Positions 17,848 to 25,565 of a stretch of 64,000 bases of DNA are shown here, piece by piece. A model generated the notes under the pieces. The model saw nothing but the letters and a program-made list of their open reading frames with translations, made no database searches and was not told the origin of the DNA. The translations under genes were made by a program, and so were the position numbers. The DNA is from Pseudomonas oryzihabitans (GTDB taxonomy: Bacteria > Pseudomonadota > Gammaproteobacteria > Pseudomonadales > Pseudomonadaceae), in contig NZ_VDND01000004.1 in the NCBI RefSeq assembly GCF_007665395.1, forward strand, positions 297,847 to 361,846. Direction: 5' to 3'. Every line of letters starts with the position of its first letter. The first letter of the stretch is position 1.

Positions 17848-18876
17848 ATGAAGATGGTGAAGTCTACCCTGGCAATTCTGACCACCGCCGCTGCTCTGGG
17901 CCTGTCCGGCATGGCTCATGCGGGCGCTACCCTGGACGCGGTGAAGAACAAAGGTTTCGTGCAATGCGGCGTCAGCGATGGCCTGCCGGGCTTCTCCTAT
18001 ACCGACTCCAAGGGTGACTACAAGGGTATCGACGTGGACGTCTGCCGCGCGGTCGCCGCAGCGGTCTTCGGCGATGCCTCCAAGGTGCGCTTCACCCCCC
18101 TGACCGCCAAGGAGCGCTTCACCGCGCTGCAATCCGGCGAGATCGACGTGCTGTCGCGCAACACCACCTGGACCAGCTCCCGCGACGGCGGCATGGGTCT
18201 GATCTTCGCCGGCGTCACCTACTACGACGGCCAGGGCTTCCTGGTGAACAAGAAGCTGGGCGTGAAGAGCGCCAAGGAACTGGACGGCGCCACCGTGTGC
18301 ATCCAGGCCGGTACCACCACCGAGCTCAACCTGGCCGACTACTTCCGTTCCAACGGCCTGAAGTTCACCCCCATCACCTACAGCACCTCGGACGAAAGCG
18401 CCAAGTCCATGGAAGCCGGTCGTTGCGACGTCCTGACTTCCGACCAGTCGCAGCTGTACGCCCAGCGCATCAAGCTGGCCAAGCCCGACGACTACGTGGT
18501 GCTGCCGGAAGTCATCTCCAAGGAACCCCTGGCCCCGGCCGTACGCCGTGGTGACGAAGACTGGCTGACCGTGGTCAAGTGGTCGCTGTTCGCCATGGTC
18601 AGCGCCGAAGAGCTAGGCCTGACCTCCGCCAACGTGGAAGCCCAGGCCAAGGACTCCAAGAACCCCGACGTCCGTCGCCTGCTGGGCGCCGATGGCGAGT
18701 TCGGCAAGGACCTGAAGCTGCCTAAAGAGTGGGCGCTGAACATCGTCAAGCAGGTCGGTAACTACGGCGAAGTCTTCGAGCGCAACGTCGGCATGGGTTC
18801 CGACCTGAAGATCAAGCGCGGCCTGAACGCCCTGTGGAACGCAGGCGGTCTGCAGTACTCCCCGCCGGTCCGTTGA
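17848..18876 (+). CDS. aapJ: General L-amino acid ABC transporter, substrate-binding protein
   Basis: A 342-residue periplasmic binding protein. A signal peptide is clear (K at 2 and 5, hydrophobic 7-20, cleavage after A-H-A at about 25). The mature part starts G-A-T-L-D-A-V-K-N-K-G and contains the family-3 solute-binding segments G-F-S-Y-T-D-S-K-G, F-T-P-L-T-A-K-E-R-F and D-V-L-S-R-N-T-T-W-T. Length and order (JQMP) match the broad-specificity Aap transporter rather than the shorter polar amino acid binding proteins. A hairpin follows the gene, before the first permease. Confidence 0.9.
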   Translation: MKMVKSTLAILTTAAALGLSGMAHAGATLDAVKNKGFVQCGVSDGLPGFSYTDSKGDYKGIDVDVCRAVAAAVFGDASKVRFTPLTAKERFTALQSGEIDVLSRNTTWTSSRDGGMGLIFAGVTYYDGQGFLVNKKLGVKSAKELDGATVCIQAGTTTELNLADYFRSNGLKFTPITYSTSDESAKSMEAGRCDVLTSDQSQLYAQRIKLAKPDDYVVLPEVISKEPLAPAVRRGDEDWLTVVKWSLFAMVSAEELGLTSANVEAQAKDSKNPDVRRLLGADGEFGKDLKLPKEWALNIVKQVGNYGEVFERNVGMGSDLKIKRGLNALWNAGGLQYSPPVR

Positions 18877-18918
18877 TTTCGGCGCTCTCGTCGCCGACAC
18901 CTTTCGGATGTCTAGATT

Positions 18919-18953
18919 CTCGCCCTGCAGCGCTCGCCGCGCTGCGGGGCGAG
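18919..18953 (+). other. Intercistronic hairpin between aapJ and aapQ
   Basis: A two-part stem: CTCGCCC/GGGCGAG outside and GCAGCGC/GCGCTGC inside, separated by one mismatch, with a 5-base loop; GGTTTAA follows. In binding-protein transport operons such structures stabilise the message for the abundant binding protein or reduce read-through to the permeases. The same arrangement occurs in the second ABC operon of this window (38087-38105). Confidence 0.6.
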
Positions 18954-18972
18954 GGTTTAATGAGGCCTATAG

Positions 18973-20160
18973 ATGCAAAACGTTAGCAAAACCTCGCCAC
19001 CGGTCCGTGGGTCCCTGCTCACCGATCCCCAGGCGCGCTCCTGGCTGTTCCAGATCGTCGCCGTGGTCGCCGTGGTGGCCTTCGGCTGGTTCCTGTTCAA
19101 CAACACCCAGACCAACCTGGCCCATCGGGGGATCACCTCCGGTTTCGGCTTCCTGAACAACTCCGCCGGCTTCGGCATTCCCCAGCACCTGATCCCCTAT
19201 ACCGAGGGCGACACCTACGGTCGGGTGTTCCTGGTCGGCCTGCTCAATACGCTGCTGGTCTCGGTGATCGGTATCATCCTGGCCACCATCATCGGCTTCG
19301 CCGTGGGTGTGGCGCGCCTGTCGAGCAACTGGCTGCTGCGCAAGGTCGCCACGGTCTACATCGAGACGTTCCGCAACATCCCGCCGTTGCTGCTGATCTT
19401 CTTCGTCTACTTCGCCGTGCTGGCGCCCCTGCCAGGCCCGCGGCAGAGCCTGAGCCTGGCCGAAGCTTTCTTCATCAACAACCGTGGCCTGTACATGCCG
19501 GCGCCCATCGCCGACGTCGGCTTCGTGCCCGGCCTGATCGCGCTGCTGGTCGCCATCGTCGCCAGCGTGATCGTGGTGCGCTGGGCGCGCCAGCGGCGGC
19601 ACGCCACCGGGGCACGGTTCCCGGTGCTGTGGACGGTGCTGGCCCTGCTGATCGCGCTGCCGCTGCTGGCGGCCCTGGCCTTCGGCAAGCCGCTGCACTG
19701 GGAGCTGCCGGAACTGCAGGGCTTCAACCTGCGGGGCGGCTGGGTGATCATCCCCGAGCTGGTCTCCCTGGCGGTTGCCCTCTCGGTCTACACCGCCGCC
19801 TTCATCGGCGAGACGGTGCGCGGCGGCATCCAGGCGGTCAGCCACGGCCAGACCGAGGCGGCCAGCTCCCTGGGTCTGCGCCCGGGCCTGACGCTGCGGC
19901 TGGTGATCATTCCCCAGGCCCTGCGGGTGATCATTCCGCCGCTGACCAACCAGTACCTGAACCTGATGAAGAACTCCTCGCTCGGCGCAGCGGTGGGTTA
20001 TCCGGAGATGGTGGCGCTGTTCGCCGGTACCACCCTGAACCAGACCGGCCAGGCCATCGAGACCATGGCCATCACCATGAGCGTCTACCTGGCCATCAGT
20101 ATCAGCATCAGCATCCTGATGAACGGATACAACAAGCGCATCGCGCTGATCGAGCGTTAA
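18973..20160 (+). CDS. aapQ: Amino acid ABC transporter permease (AapQ)
   Basis: A 395-residue inner-membrane permease. Its size and the insert of roughly 150 residues between the early segments and the C-terminal permease core are typical of AapQ. The EAA loop is E-A-A-S-S-L-G-L-R-P-G-L-T-L-R-L-V-I-I-P-Q-A (about 295-316). GAGG precedes the ATG by seven bases. It forms the membrane channel together with AapM and starts 96 bases after the binding-protein gene. Confidence 0.9.
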   Translation: MQNVSKTSPPVRGSLLTDPQARSWLFQIVAVVAVVAFGWFLFNNTQTNLAHRGITSGFGFLNNSAGFGIPQHLIPYTEGDTYGRVFLVGLLNTLLVSVIGIILATIIGFAVGVARLSSNWLLRKVATVYIETFRNIPPLLLIFFVYFAVLAPLPGPRQSLSLAEAFFINNRGLYMPAPIADVGFVPGLIALLVAIVASVIVVRWARQRRHATGARFPVLWTVLALLIALPLLAALAFGKPLHWELPELQGFNLRGGWVIIPELVSLAVALSVYTAAFIGETVRGGIQAVSHGQTEAASSLGLRPGLTLRLVIIPQALRVIIPPLTNQYLNLMKNSSLGAAVGYPEMVALFAGTTLNQTGQAIETMAITMSVYLAISISISILMNGYNKRIALIER

Positions 20161-20169
20161 GGAGCGCGT

Positions 20170-21270
20170 ATGAGTAACCAGACCCATACCTTCAAACCAG
20201 ACCTGCCGCCGCCGCCTTCCAGCGTCGGTGCCTGGGCCTGGATCCGCGGCAACCTGTTCTCCAGCGTCGGCAATAGCATCCTGACGCTGCTCGGCCTCTA
20301 CCTCGTCTGGCTGGTCATCCCGCCGGTGGTGAACTGGGCCTTCCTCAATGCCACCTGGAGCGGCACCACCCGGGCCGACTGCGCGCCGGGCGGCGCCTGC
20401 TGGGTGTTCATCAAGGAGCGCTTCGGCCAGTTCATGTATGGCTTCTACCCCGGTGACCAGCGCTGGCGGGTCGACCTGACCGTCGTGTTGGCCGTGGTCG
20501 GCGCCATCCCGCTGTTCCTCGACCGTTTCAAGCACAAGGCCCGCTATGGCCTGGCGCTGCTGGTGATCTATCCGCTGCTGGCCTTCTGGCTGCTGTACGG
20601 TGGCTTCGGCCTGCGCGTGGTGCCGAGCAGCGAGTGGGGCGGCCTGATGCTGACCGTGGTGATCGCCGCGGTGGGCATCGTCGGTGCCCTGCCGCTGGGT
20701 ATCCTGCTGGCCCTGGGGCGGCGCTCCAAGCTGCCGGCGATCAAGGTCATCTGCGTGACCATGATCGAGTTCTGGCGTGGTATCCCGCTGATCACGGTGC
20801 TGTTCCTGTCGTCGGTGATGCTGCCGCTGTTCCTGCCCGATGGCATGAACCTCGACAAGCTGCTGCGCGCCATCGTCATGGTCATCGTCTTCGAGGCGGC
20901 CTACATCGCCGAGGTGGTCCGGGGTGGCATGCAGGCCATTCCCAAGGGCCAGTACGAGGCCGCGGCGGCCATGGGCCTGGGCTACTGGCGCACCATGGGC
21001 CTGGTGATCCTGCCCCAGGCGCTGAAGCTGGTGATCCCCGGCATCGTCAACACCTTCATCGCGCTGTTCAAGGACTCGAGCCTGGTGATCATCATCGGTC
21101 TGTTCGACCTGCTCAACAGCATCAAGCGCGCCACGTCCGACCCGGCCTGGCTGGGTATGTCCACGGAAGGCTACGTGTTCGCCGCGCTGGTCTACTGGAT
21201 TTTCTGTTTCGCCATGTCCAGCTACTCCGCCCGTCTGGAGCGCAAGCTGAACACCGGCCACAAGCGTTAG
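20170..21270 (+). CDS. aapM: Amino acid ABC transporter permease (AapM)
   Basis: A 366-residue permease with several hydrophobic segments and an EAA loop Y-E-A-A-A-A-M-G-L-G-Y-W-R-T-M-G-L-V-I-L-P-Q-A near residue 265. It starts 9 bases after aapQ with AAGGAG as ribosome-binding site. It should pair with AapQ in the inner membrane and dock with AapP. Length is normal for AapM. Confidence 0.9.
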   Translation: MSNQTHTFKPDLPPPPSSVGAWAWIRGNLFSSVGNSILTLLGLYLVWLVIPPVVNWAFLNATWSGTTRADCAPGGACWVFIKERFGQFMYGFYPGDQRWRVDLTVVLAVVGAIPLFLDRFKHKARYGLALLVIYPLLAFWLLYGGFGLRVVPSSEWGGLMLTVVIAAVGIVGALPLGILLALGRRSKLPAIKVICVTMIEFWRGIPLITVLFLSSVMLPLFLPDGMNLDKLLRAIVMVIVFEAAYIAEVVRGGMQAIPKGQYEAAAAMGLGYWRTMGLVILPQALKLVIPGIVNTFIALFKDSSLVIIIGLFDLLNSIKRATSDPAWLGMSTEGYVFAALVYWIFCFAMSSYSARLERKLNTGHKR

Positions 21271-21280
21271 GAGTCATCAG

Positions 21281-22048
21281 ATGAACGTAAGCAACAAGCA
21301 GCCGGTCGACAGCAGCAAGGTCATGATCCAGCTCAAGGACGTGAACAAGTGGTACGGCCAGTTCCACGTGCTCAAGGACATCAACCTGACCGTGACCCAG
21401 GGCGAGCGCATCGTGCTGTGCGGCCCGTCCGGCTCGGGCAAGTCCACCACCATCCGCTGCATCAACCGCCTGGAAGAACACCAGAAGGGCCAGATCATCG
21501 TCGATGGCACCGAGCTGACCAACGATCTCAAGCAGATCGAGACCATCCGCAGCGAAGTCGGCATGGTGTTCCAGCACTTCAACCTGTTCCCGCACCTCAC
21601 CGTGCTGCAGAACTGCACCCTGGCGCCCATGTGGGTGCGCAAGATGCCGAAGAAGCAGGCCGAAGAGATCGCCATGCACTACCTGCAGCGGGTGCGCATT
21701 CCCGAGCAGGCCAACAAGTTTCCGGGCCAGCTGTCCGGTGGCCAGCAGCAGCGTGTGGCCATCGCCCGGGCACTGTGCATGCAGCCGCGCATCATGCTGT
21801 TCGATGAGCCGACCTCGGCGCTCGACCCGGAGATGGTGAAGGAGGTGCTGGACACCATGATCGGTCTGGCCCAGGACGGCATGACCATGCTCTGCGTGAC
21901 CCACGAGATGGGCTTCGCCCGCACCGTGGCCAACCGGGTGATCTTCATGGACAAGGGCGAGATCGTCGAACAGGCCGCACCGGACCAGTTCTTCGACAAC
22001 CCGCAGAACGAGCGGACGCGGCTGTTCCTGGGCCAGATTCTGCACTGA
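21281..22048 (+). CDS. aapP: Amino acid ABC transporter ATP-binding protein (AapP)
   Basis: A 255-residue ABC ATPase. Walker A is G-P-S-G-S-G-K-S-T, the signature is L-S-G-G-Q-Q-Q-R, Walker B is I-M-L-F-D-E-P, and the switch His is in V-T-H-E-M. It closes the operon: AGGAG seven bases before the ATG, 10 bases after aapM. It energises import by AapQM. Confidence 0.93.
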   Translation: MNVSNKQPVDSSKVMIQLKDVNKWYGQFHVLKDINLTVTQGERIVLCGPSGSGKSTTIRCINRLEEHQKGQIIVDGTELTNDLKQIETIRSEVGMVFQHFNLFPHLTVLQNCTLAPMWVRKMPKKQAEEIAMHYLQRVRIPEQANKFPGQLSGGQQQRVAIARALCMQPRIMLFDEPTSALDPEMVKEVLDTMIGLAQDGMTMLCVTHEMGFARTVANRVIFMDKGEIVEQAAPDQFFDNPQNERTRLFLGQILH

Positions 22049-22055
22049 GAACCCA

Positions 22056-22190
22056 TCCAACGTCTGCTGCGCGTCGGCCAAACGGCGTTGAAAAGACCTT
22101 CGGAATGCTCATTTACCACTCGTAAACTCCGCTTCCTCAGGTCTTTCCGCCTTGTTTGGCTCTAGCTCGCGAGACTTTGGACGAGTTCTG
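22056..22190. repeat. Structured intergenic element with nested inverted repeats
   Basis: Behind aapP lie at least three nested palindromes: outer GCCAAAC (22077-22083) with GTTTGGC (22154-22160), next AAAGACCT (22092-22099) with AGGTCTTT (22139-22146), and inner TTTAC (22112-22116) with GTAAA (22122-22126), flanked by GGAA/TTCC. The stretch resembles, from memory, a repeated 3'-flanking element present in many copies in Pseudomonas genomes. Open frames crossing it are probably not genes. Confidence 0.6.
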
Positions 22191-22196
22191 AAACTG

Positions 22197-22222
22197 CCGG
22201 GGCGGAGTTGCCTCCGCCCCGG
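22197..22222 (+). terminator. Hairpin terminator of the aap operon
   Basis: A perfect 11-bp GC-rich stem (CCGGGGCGGAG/CTCCGCCCCGG) with a TTGC loop, 148 bases after the aapP stop. There is no T-run. It lies between the nested-repeat element and the pcs leader. The rest of the interval to pcs (22223-22430) shows no gene. Confidence 0.55.
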
Positions 22223-22430
22223 TCGACCTGCGAACCCAATCACGGGCGTTCGGCGGGAAGGCGGGCAAAGGACCGCAAGGCGCGGTATCCTCGATGTTTG
22301 GCGCCCGGTTTCCGGGGTCGGCGGTCAAGGTCCGCCTTGCCGTTCACCGGCTCGATTGTCGATTTCGTACCGCATCGTCGAAACGTGCGGTGCACCGGGC
22401 AGTCGAAGCCGTCATCATAGAGAGACGCCC

Positions 22431-23147
22431 GTGAACTCCATTTCCCATCCGCTCATGCTGACAAAAGCCAAGGCCTGGGGCGCCCATGCGGTGACCTCCA
22501 GTGGTGTGATCCTCGCGCTCCTGGCGCTGCTCGCCCTCGTCGACGGGCAACCCAAGGGTTGCCTGATGTGGCTCGGCATCGCCCTGCTCGTCGACGGCCT
22601 CGACGGCACCCTGGCGCGCAAGTTCGAAGTCAAGCGGGTGCTGCCCCATTTCGACGGCTCGGCGCTGGACTTGGTGGTCGACTACCTGACCTATGTCTTC
22701 ATTCCCGCCATCTTCATCTACCGCTTCGTCCCCCTGCCGCCGCATTTCGAGCTGGTGGCGGTGGGCATCATCCTATTGTCGTCGCTGTTCTGTTTCTGCA
22801 ATGTGAACATGAAGAGCGCCGACAACTACTTCGTCGGCTTCCCCGCCGCCTGGAACGTGGTGGCCCTGTACTTCTATGTGCTGGACCTGGCGCCCTGGTT
22901 CAGCATGGCGGTGGTGCTGGTGCTGGCGGCCCTGACCCTGACCCGGGTCAAGTTCCTGCATCCCTTCCGCGTGCGCCAGCTGATGGCGGTGAACATCACC
23001 ATCACCAGCATCTGGCTGCTGAGCAGCGCCATGATGGTGTTCCTGCATCCGGACAAGCCGCTGTGGCTGATGGTGCTCTGGTTCGCCAGTGGCATCTATT
23101 TCGTCGGCGTGTGCGTCTGGCGTACCGCCCGGGAGTGGTTCGCCTGA
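22431..23147 (+). CDS. pcs: Phosphatidylcholine synthase
   Basis: A 238-residue integral membrane enzyme of the CDP-alcohol phosphatidyltransferase superfamily, condensing CDP-diacylglycerol with choline. The motif is D-G-T-L-A-R, then 12 residues, then G-S-A-L-D-L-V-V-D. The spacing of 12 rather than 8 between AR and G is the distinctive Pcs form. About eight hydrophobic segments are present. The start is GTG 22431; an ATG eight codons on is possible. The next gene begins 2 bases after the stop. It indicates phosphatidylcholine in the membrane, dependent on exogenous choline. Confidence 0.9.
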   Translation: MNSISHPLMLTKAKAWGAHAVTSSGVILALLALLALVDGQPKGCLMWLGIALLVDGLDGTLARKFEVKRVLPHFDGSALDLVVDYLTYVFIPAIFIYRFVPLPPHFELVAVGIILLSSLFCFCNVNMKSADNYFVGFPAAWNVVALYFYVLDLAPWFSMAVVLVLAALTLTRVKFLHPFRVRQLMAVNITITSIWLLSSAMMVFLHPDKPLWLMVLWFASGIYFVGVCVWRTAREWFA

Positions 23148-23149
23148 CG

Positions 23150-23470
23150 GTGAGCGACCTGCCCCAGCCGCCTGCGCGCCCCTGGTACGTCTACCTAGTG
23201 CGCGCCGAGAACCAGGCGCTCTACTGCGGGATCAGCGACGATCCCGCGCGCCGTTTCGCCCAGCACCGCAGTGGCCGCGGTGCCCGCTTCTTCGCCTCCA
23301 GCCCGGCCCAGGCGCTGGTCTACGTGGAAGCCTGCGACGACAAGTCGTCTGCCCTGCGCCGGGAAATCCAGATCAAGAAGCTACCCAAACGCTCCAAGGA
23401 AGCCCTGGTGCTGGCCGTGCCGGCCGGGCGTTCCGTGGCCGACTCAGGAGTGCCGTCATGTCCGAGCTGA
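23150..23470 (+). CDS. GIY-YIG domain protein (UPF0213/YhbQ-like)
   Basis: A 106-residue protein with one GIY-YIG fold of the YhbQ type: W-Y-V-Y-L-V-R near the N-terminus stands in for GIY, Y-C-G-I-S-D-D for YIG, followed by R-R-F-A-Q-H and a late [10 protein letters not shown]. coli YhbQ-like proteins are small DNA-damage-associated nucleases. The GTG start lies 2 bases after the pcs stop, and the end overlaps the following gene by 13 bases, so the three are probably one transcript. Confidence 0.85.
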   Translation: MSDLPQPPARPWYVYLVRAENQALYCGISDDPARRFAQHRSGRGARFFASSPAQALVYVEACDDKSSALRREIQIKKLPKRSKEALVLAVPAGRSVADSGVPSCPS

Positions 23471-24396
23471 TTCTGCATCACTACTGGCAGTCGCCCTTCG
23501 CCGAGAAGGCGCGCCTGCTGCTGGGCTTCAAGAGCCTCGCCTGGCGCTCGGTGATCATCCCGCGGATGCTGCCCAAGCCGGAGCTGGTGGCCCTGACCGG
23601 TGGCTATCGCAAGACGCCGGTGCTGCAGGTGGGCGCCGACATCTATTGCGATACCGCCCTGATCGCCCGTCGCCTGGACGCGGAGAAGACGGTCCCCGCC
23701 CTGTTCCCCGAAGGCCAGGAGGCCGTCGTGGCCGCCTTCGCCGGCTGGGCGGATTCGGTGGTGTTCCAGCACGCGGTGGCGCTGATCTTCCAGCCGGAGA
23801 TCATGGGCCCGCGGCTGGCCAGTCTGCCGCCCGAGCAGGCCCAGGCCTTCCTCGATGACCGCAAGGCGCTGTTCAGCGGCGGCAGCCTGACCCGCTTGAC
23901 GCCCGAGCAGGCCCGTCAGCAGTTGCCGACGTTGCTGGCGCGCCTGGAGACCCAGTTGCAGCGCAGCCAGGGCGACTACCTGTTCGGTGCGCCCTCGGTG
24001 GCCGATATCGCCCTGGCGCACACCTTCTGGTTCCTCAAGAGCACGCCGCAACTGGCGCCGCTGATCGACGAGCGTCCCGAGATCGCCGCCTGGTATGCCC
24101 GGGTGCTGGATTTCGGTCATGGGACCCACGAGGACCTCAGCGCCGCCGAAGCGCTGCGGATCGCCCGGGAGGCCGAGCCGGTGGCCTTGCCCCGCGAAGC
24201 TGCCGTGCCGATCCCGGGCATCGCCTGGGGCGCCCCGGTGACCGTGGCGGCGACCGACTATGGGGTCGATCCGGTGCTGGGCGAACTGGTACATGCCGAT
24301 AGCGAAGCCCTGGTGATCCGCCGTCACGACGAGCACCTAGGCGCCGTCCAGGTACATTTTCCCCGGCTAAATTTTCGCGTCAGCAGAGCGGACTAG
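23458..24396 (+). CDS. Glutathione S-transferase family protein with C-terminal extension
   Basis: A 312-residue protein. The N-terminal thioredoxin-like half ([16 protein letters not shown], about 4-19) and helical half to about 220 are GST-like, with Y-R-K-T-P-V-L-Q in the glutathione-binding region. The last 90 residues form a separate, beta-rich tail ([20 protein letters not shown]) not found in ordinary GSTs. AGGAG lies seven bases before the ATG, inside the overlapping GIY-YIG gene. The substrate is unknown. A strong hairpin terminator follows. Confidence 0.85.
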   Translation: MSELILHHYWQSPFAEKARLLLGFKSLAWRSVIIPRMLPKPELVALTGGYRKTPVLQVGADIYCDTALIARRLDAEKTVPALFPEGQEAVVAAFAGWADSVVFQHAVALIFQPEIMGPRLASLPPEQAQAFLDDRKALFSGGSLTRLTPEQARQQLPTLLARLETQLQRSQGDYLFGAPSVADIALAHTFWFLKSTPQLAPLIDERPEIAAWYARVLDFGHGTHEDLSAAEALRIAREAEPVALPREAAVPIPGIAWGAPVTVAATDYGVDPVLGELVHADSEALVIRRHDEHLGAVQVHFPRLNFRVSRAD

Positions 24397-24410
24397 GGCT
24401 GTACTAAAAC

Positions 24411-24434
24411 AAACGGCGCCTGAGGGCGCCGTTT
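24411..24434. terminator. Bidirectional rho-independent terminator
   Basis: A 10-bp stem (AAACGGCGCC/GGCGCCGTTT) with a TGAG loop. It is followed by T on the plus strand and by GTTTTAG on the minus strand. It separates the convergent GST-like and flavin reductase genes. Confidence 0.85.
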
Positions 24435-24454
24435 TGCCTTCCAGGGCGACTCGG

Positions 24455-25075
24455 TCAGTCCGGGCGGCGCATCTTGAACAGGGCAGCCTCGGTGATCTCG
24501 AAATAGTCCGCCGGCCCACCGCCGCGGACGATGGGTCGAGCGGCGGCGGTCTGGTAGATGCCGTCCTTGAGCAGGCGCTTGTCGATATGGGCGGCCACTA
24601 CCTCGCCCAGCACCAACCACTGATCCAGCTCGTCACCCGCGGCGGTCTTGAGGCGCACGACCTGGCTCAGTTTGCATTCGAAGGCGACCTGGGCACGGGC
24701 CACCCGCGGCACCTTGACGATACGGGAGGCGGCGGGCTCGAGGCCGGCGAGGGCGAATTCGTCCACCTCCGGCGCCACCATGGCACTGCTGGCATTCATC
24801 TCCTCCGCCAGTTCGCGGGTGGCCAGGTTCCAGACGAACTCGCCGGTGCGCTCGATGTTGGCCACGCTGTCCTTGTAGCCCTGGCTGGAAAAGCCGATCA
24901 GCGGCGGCTTGTAGTTGAAGGCATTGAAGAAGCTGTAGGGCGCCAGGTTGAGGATGCCGGCTTCGCTGTGGGAGGAGATCCAGCCGATGGGGCGCGGCGC
25001 GACGATGGCGTTGAAGGGGTCGTGGGGCAGGCCGTGGCCCTGGCTGGGTTCATAGTAGTGGTAGTCGATGCTCAT
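24455..25075 (-). CDS. Flavin reductase family protein (FMN-binding split barrel)
   Basis: A 206-residue FMN-binding split-barrel protein of the flavin reductase-like group. The P-F-N-A-I-V-A-P-R-P-I-G-W-I-S strand and the L-A-P-Y-S-F-F-N-A-F segment are typical. Such proteins bind FMN and either reduce it for a partner or act on aromatic or chromate-like substrates; which applies is not visible. AAGGAA precedes the ATG. The gene follows the metallophosphoesterase by 10 bases on the same strand. Confidence 0.85.
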   Translation of the reverse strand: MSIDYHYYEPSQGHGLPHDPFNAIVAPRPIGWISSHSEAGILNLAPYSFFNAFNYKPPLIGFSSQGYKDSVANIERTGEFVWNLATRELAEEMNASSAMVAPEVDEFALAGLEPAASRIVKVPRVARAQVAFECKLSQVVRLKTAAGDELDQWLVLGEVVAAHIDKRLLKDGIYQTAAARPIVRGGGPADYFEITEAALFKMRRPD

Positions 25076-25085
25076 CGGGGTTCCT

Positions 25086-25556
25086 TCAGGGAGTGAGTTC
25101 CAGGATCTCGGCCTGGACCTGGCCGGCGTCCAGGGTCAGGCGGCCGACGCTGATCGGCAGCCGGAAGCGTCGCGGACCGGCACTGCCGGGGTTGACGTAG
25201 AGTACGCCATCGCGCTCCTCGATCAGCGGCTTGTGCGAGTGCCCGCTGATCACCACGCGCACCGGCGCCGGCACGGCGGCCAGGTCCAGTTCCGGCAGGA
25301 TGTGCAGCATATGGATGCCGACGTCGGCCAGGGTCAGGGTGATGCGCTCGGGGATGTCGTCGGCCCAGGGCACGTCGTCATTGTTGCCCCGCACCACGGC
25401 CAGGGGGGCTAGTTCCCGCAGGGCGTCGAGGATCTCGGGCTTGCCGATATCACCCGCGTGCAGGATGAAGTCGCTGCCGGCGAGGGCCTCTAGGGCCTCG
25501 GGTCGGAGCAGGCCGTGGGTGTCGGCGATCAGGCCGACGCGATAGGGCTGGGCCAT
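25086..25556 (-). CDS. YfcE/MJ0936-type metallophosphoesterase
   Basis: A 156-residue calcineurin-like phosphoesterase of the YfcE group. Metal ligands are seen in A-D-T-H-G (D12, H14), A-G-D-I-G (D36), R-G-N-N-D (N58/N59) and G-H-S-H-K (about 109-112). These enzymes hydrolyse phosphodiesters using two metal ions. GAGGA precedes the ATG. It lies 9 bases after the Rieske-FAD gene and 10 before the flavin reductase, so the three probably form one transcript, although no common pathway is evident. Confidence 0.88.
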   Translation of the reverse strand: MAQPYRVGLIADTHGLLRPEALEALAGSDFILHAGDIGKPEILDALRELAPLAVVRGNNDDVPWADDIPERITLTLADVGIHMLHILPELDLAAVPAPVRVVISGHSHKPLIEERDGVLYVNPGSAGPRRFRLPISVGRLTLDAGQVQAEILELTP

Positions 25557-25565
25557 GGTAGTTCC

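Noticed and set aside
18967..21261. A 764-codon open frame on the minus strand opposite aapQ and aapM
   Set aside because: It is rich in His, Gln and Arg with no fold pattern, and lies entirely opposite two well-supported permease genes; it follows from the GC-rich codon usage of the real genes.
21679..22119. A 146-codon minus-strand frame across the end of aapP and the nested-repeat element
   Set aside because: It is mostly opposite aapP, and its start falls in the palindromic element; similar frames are produced wherever this repeat occurs.
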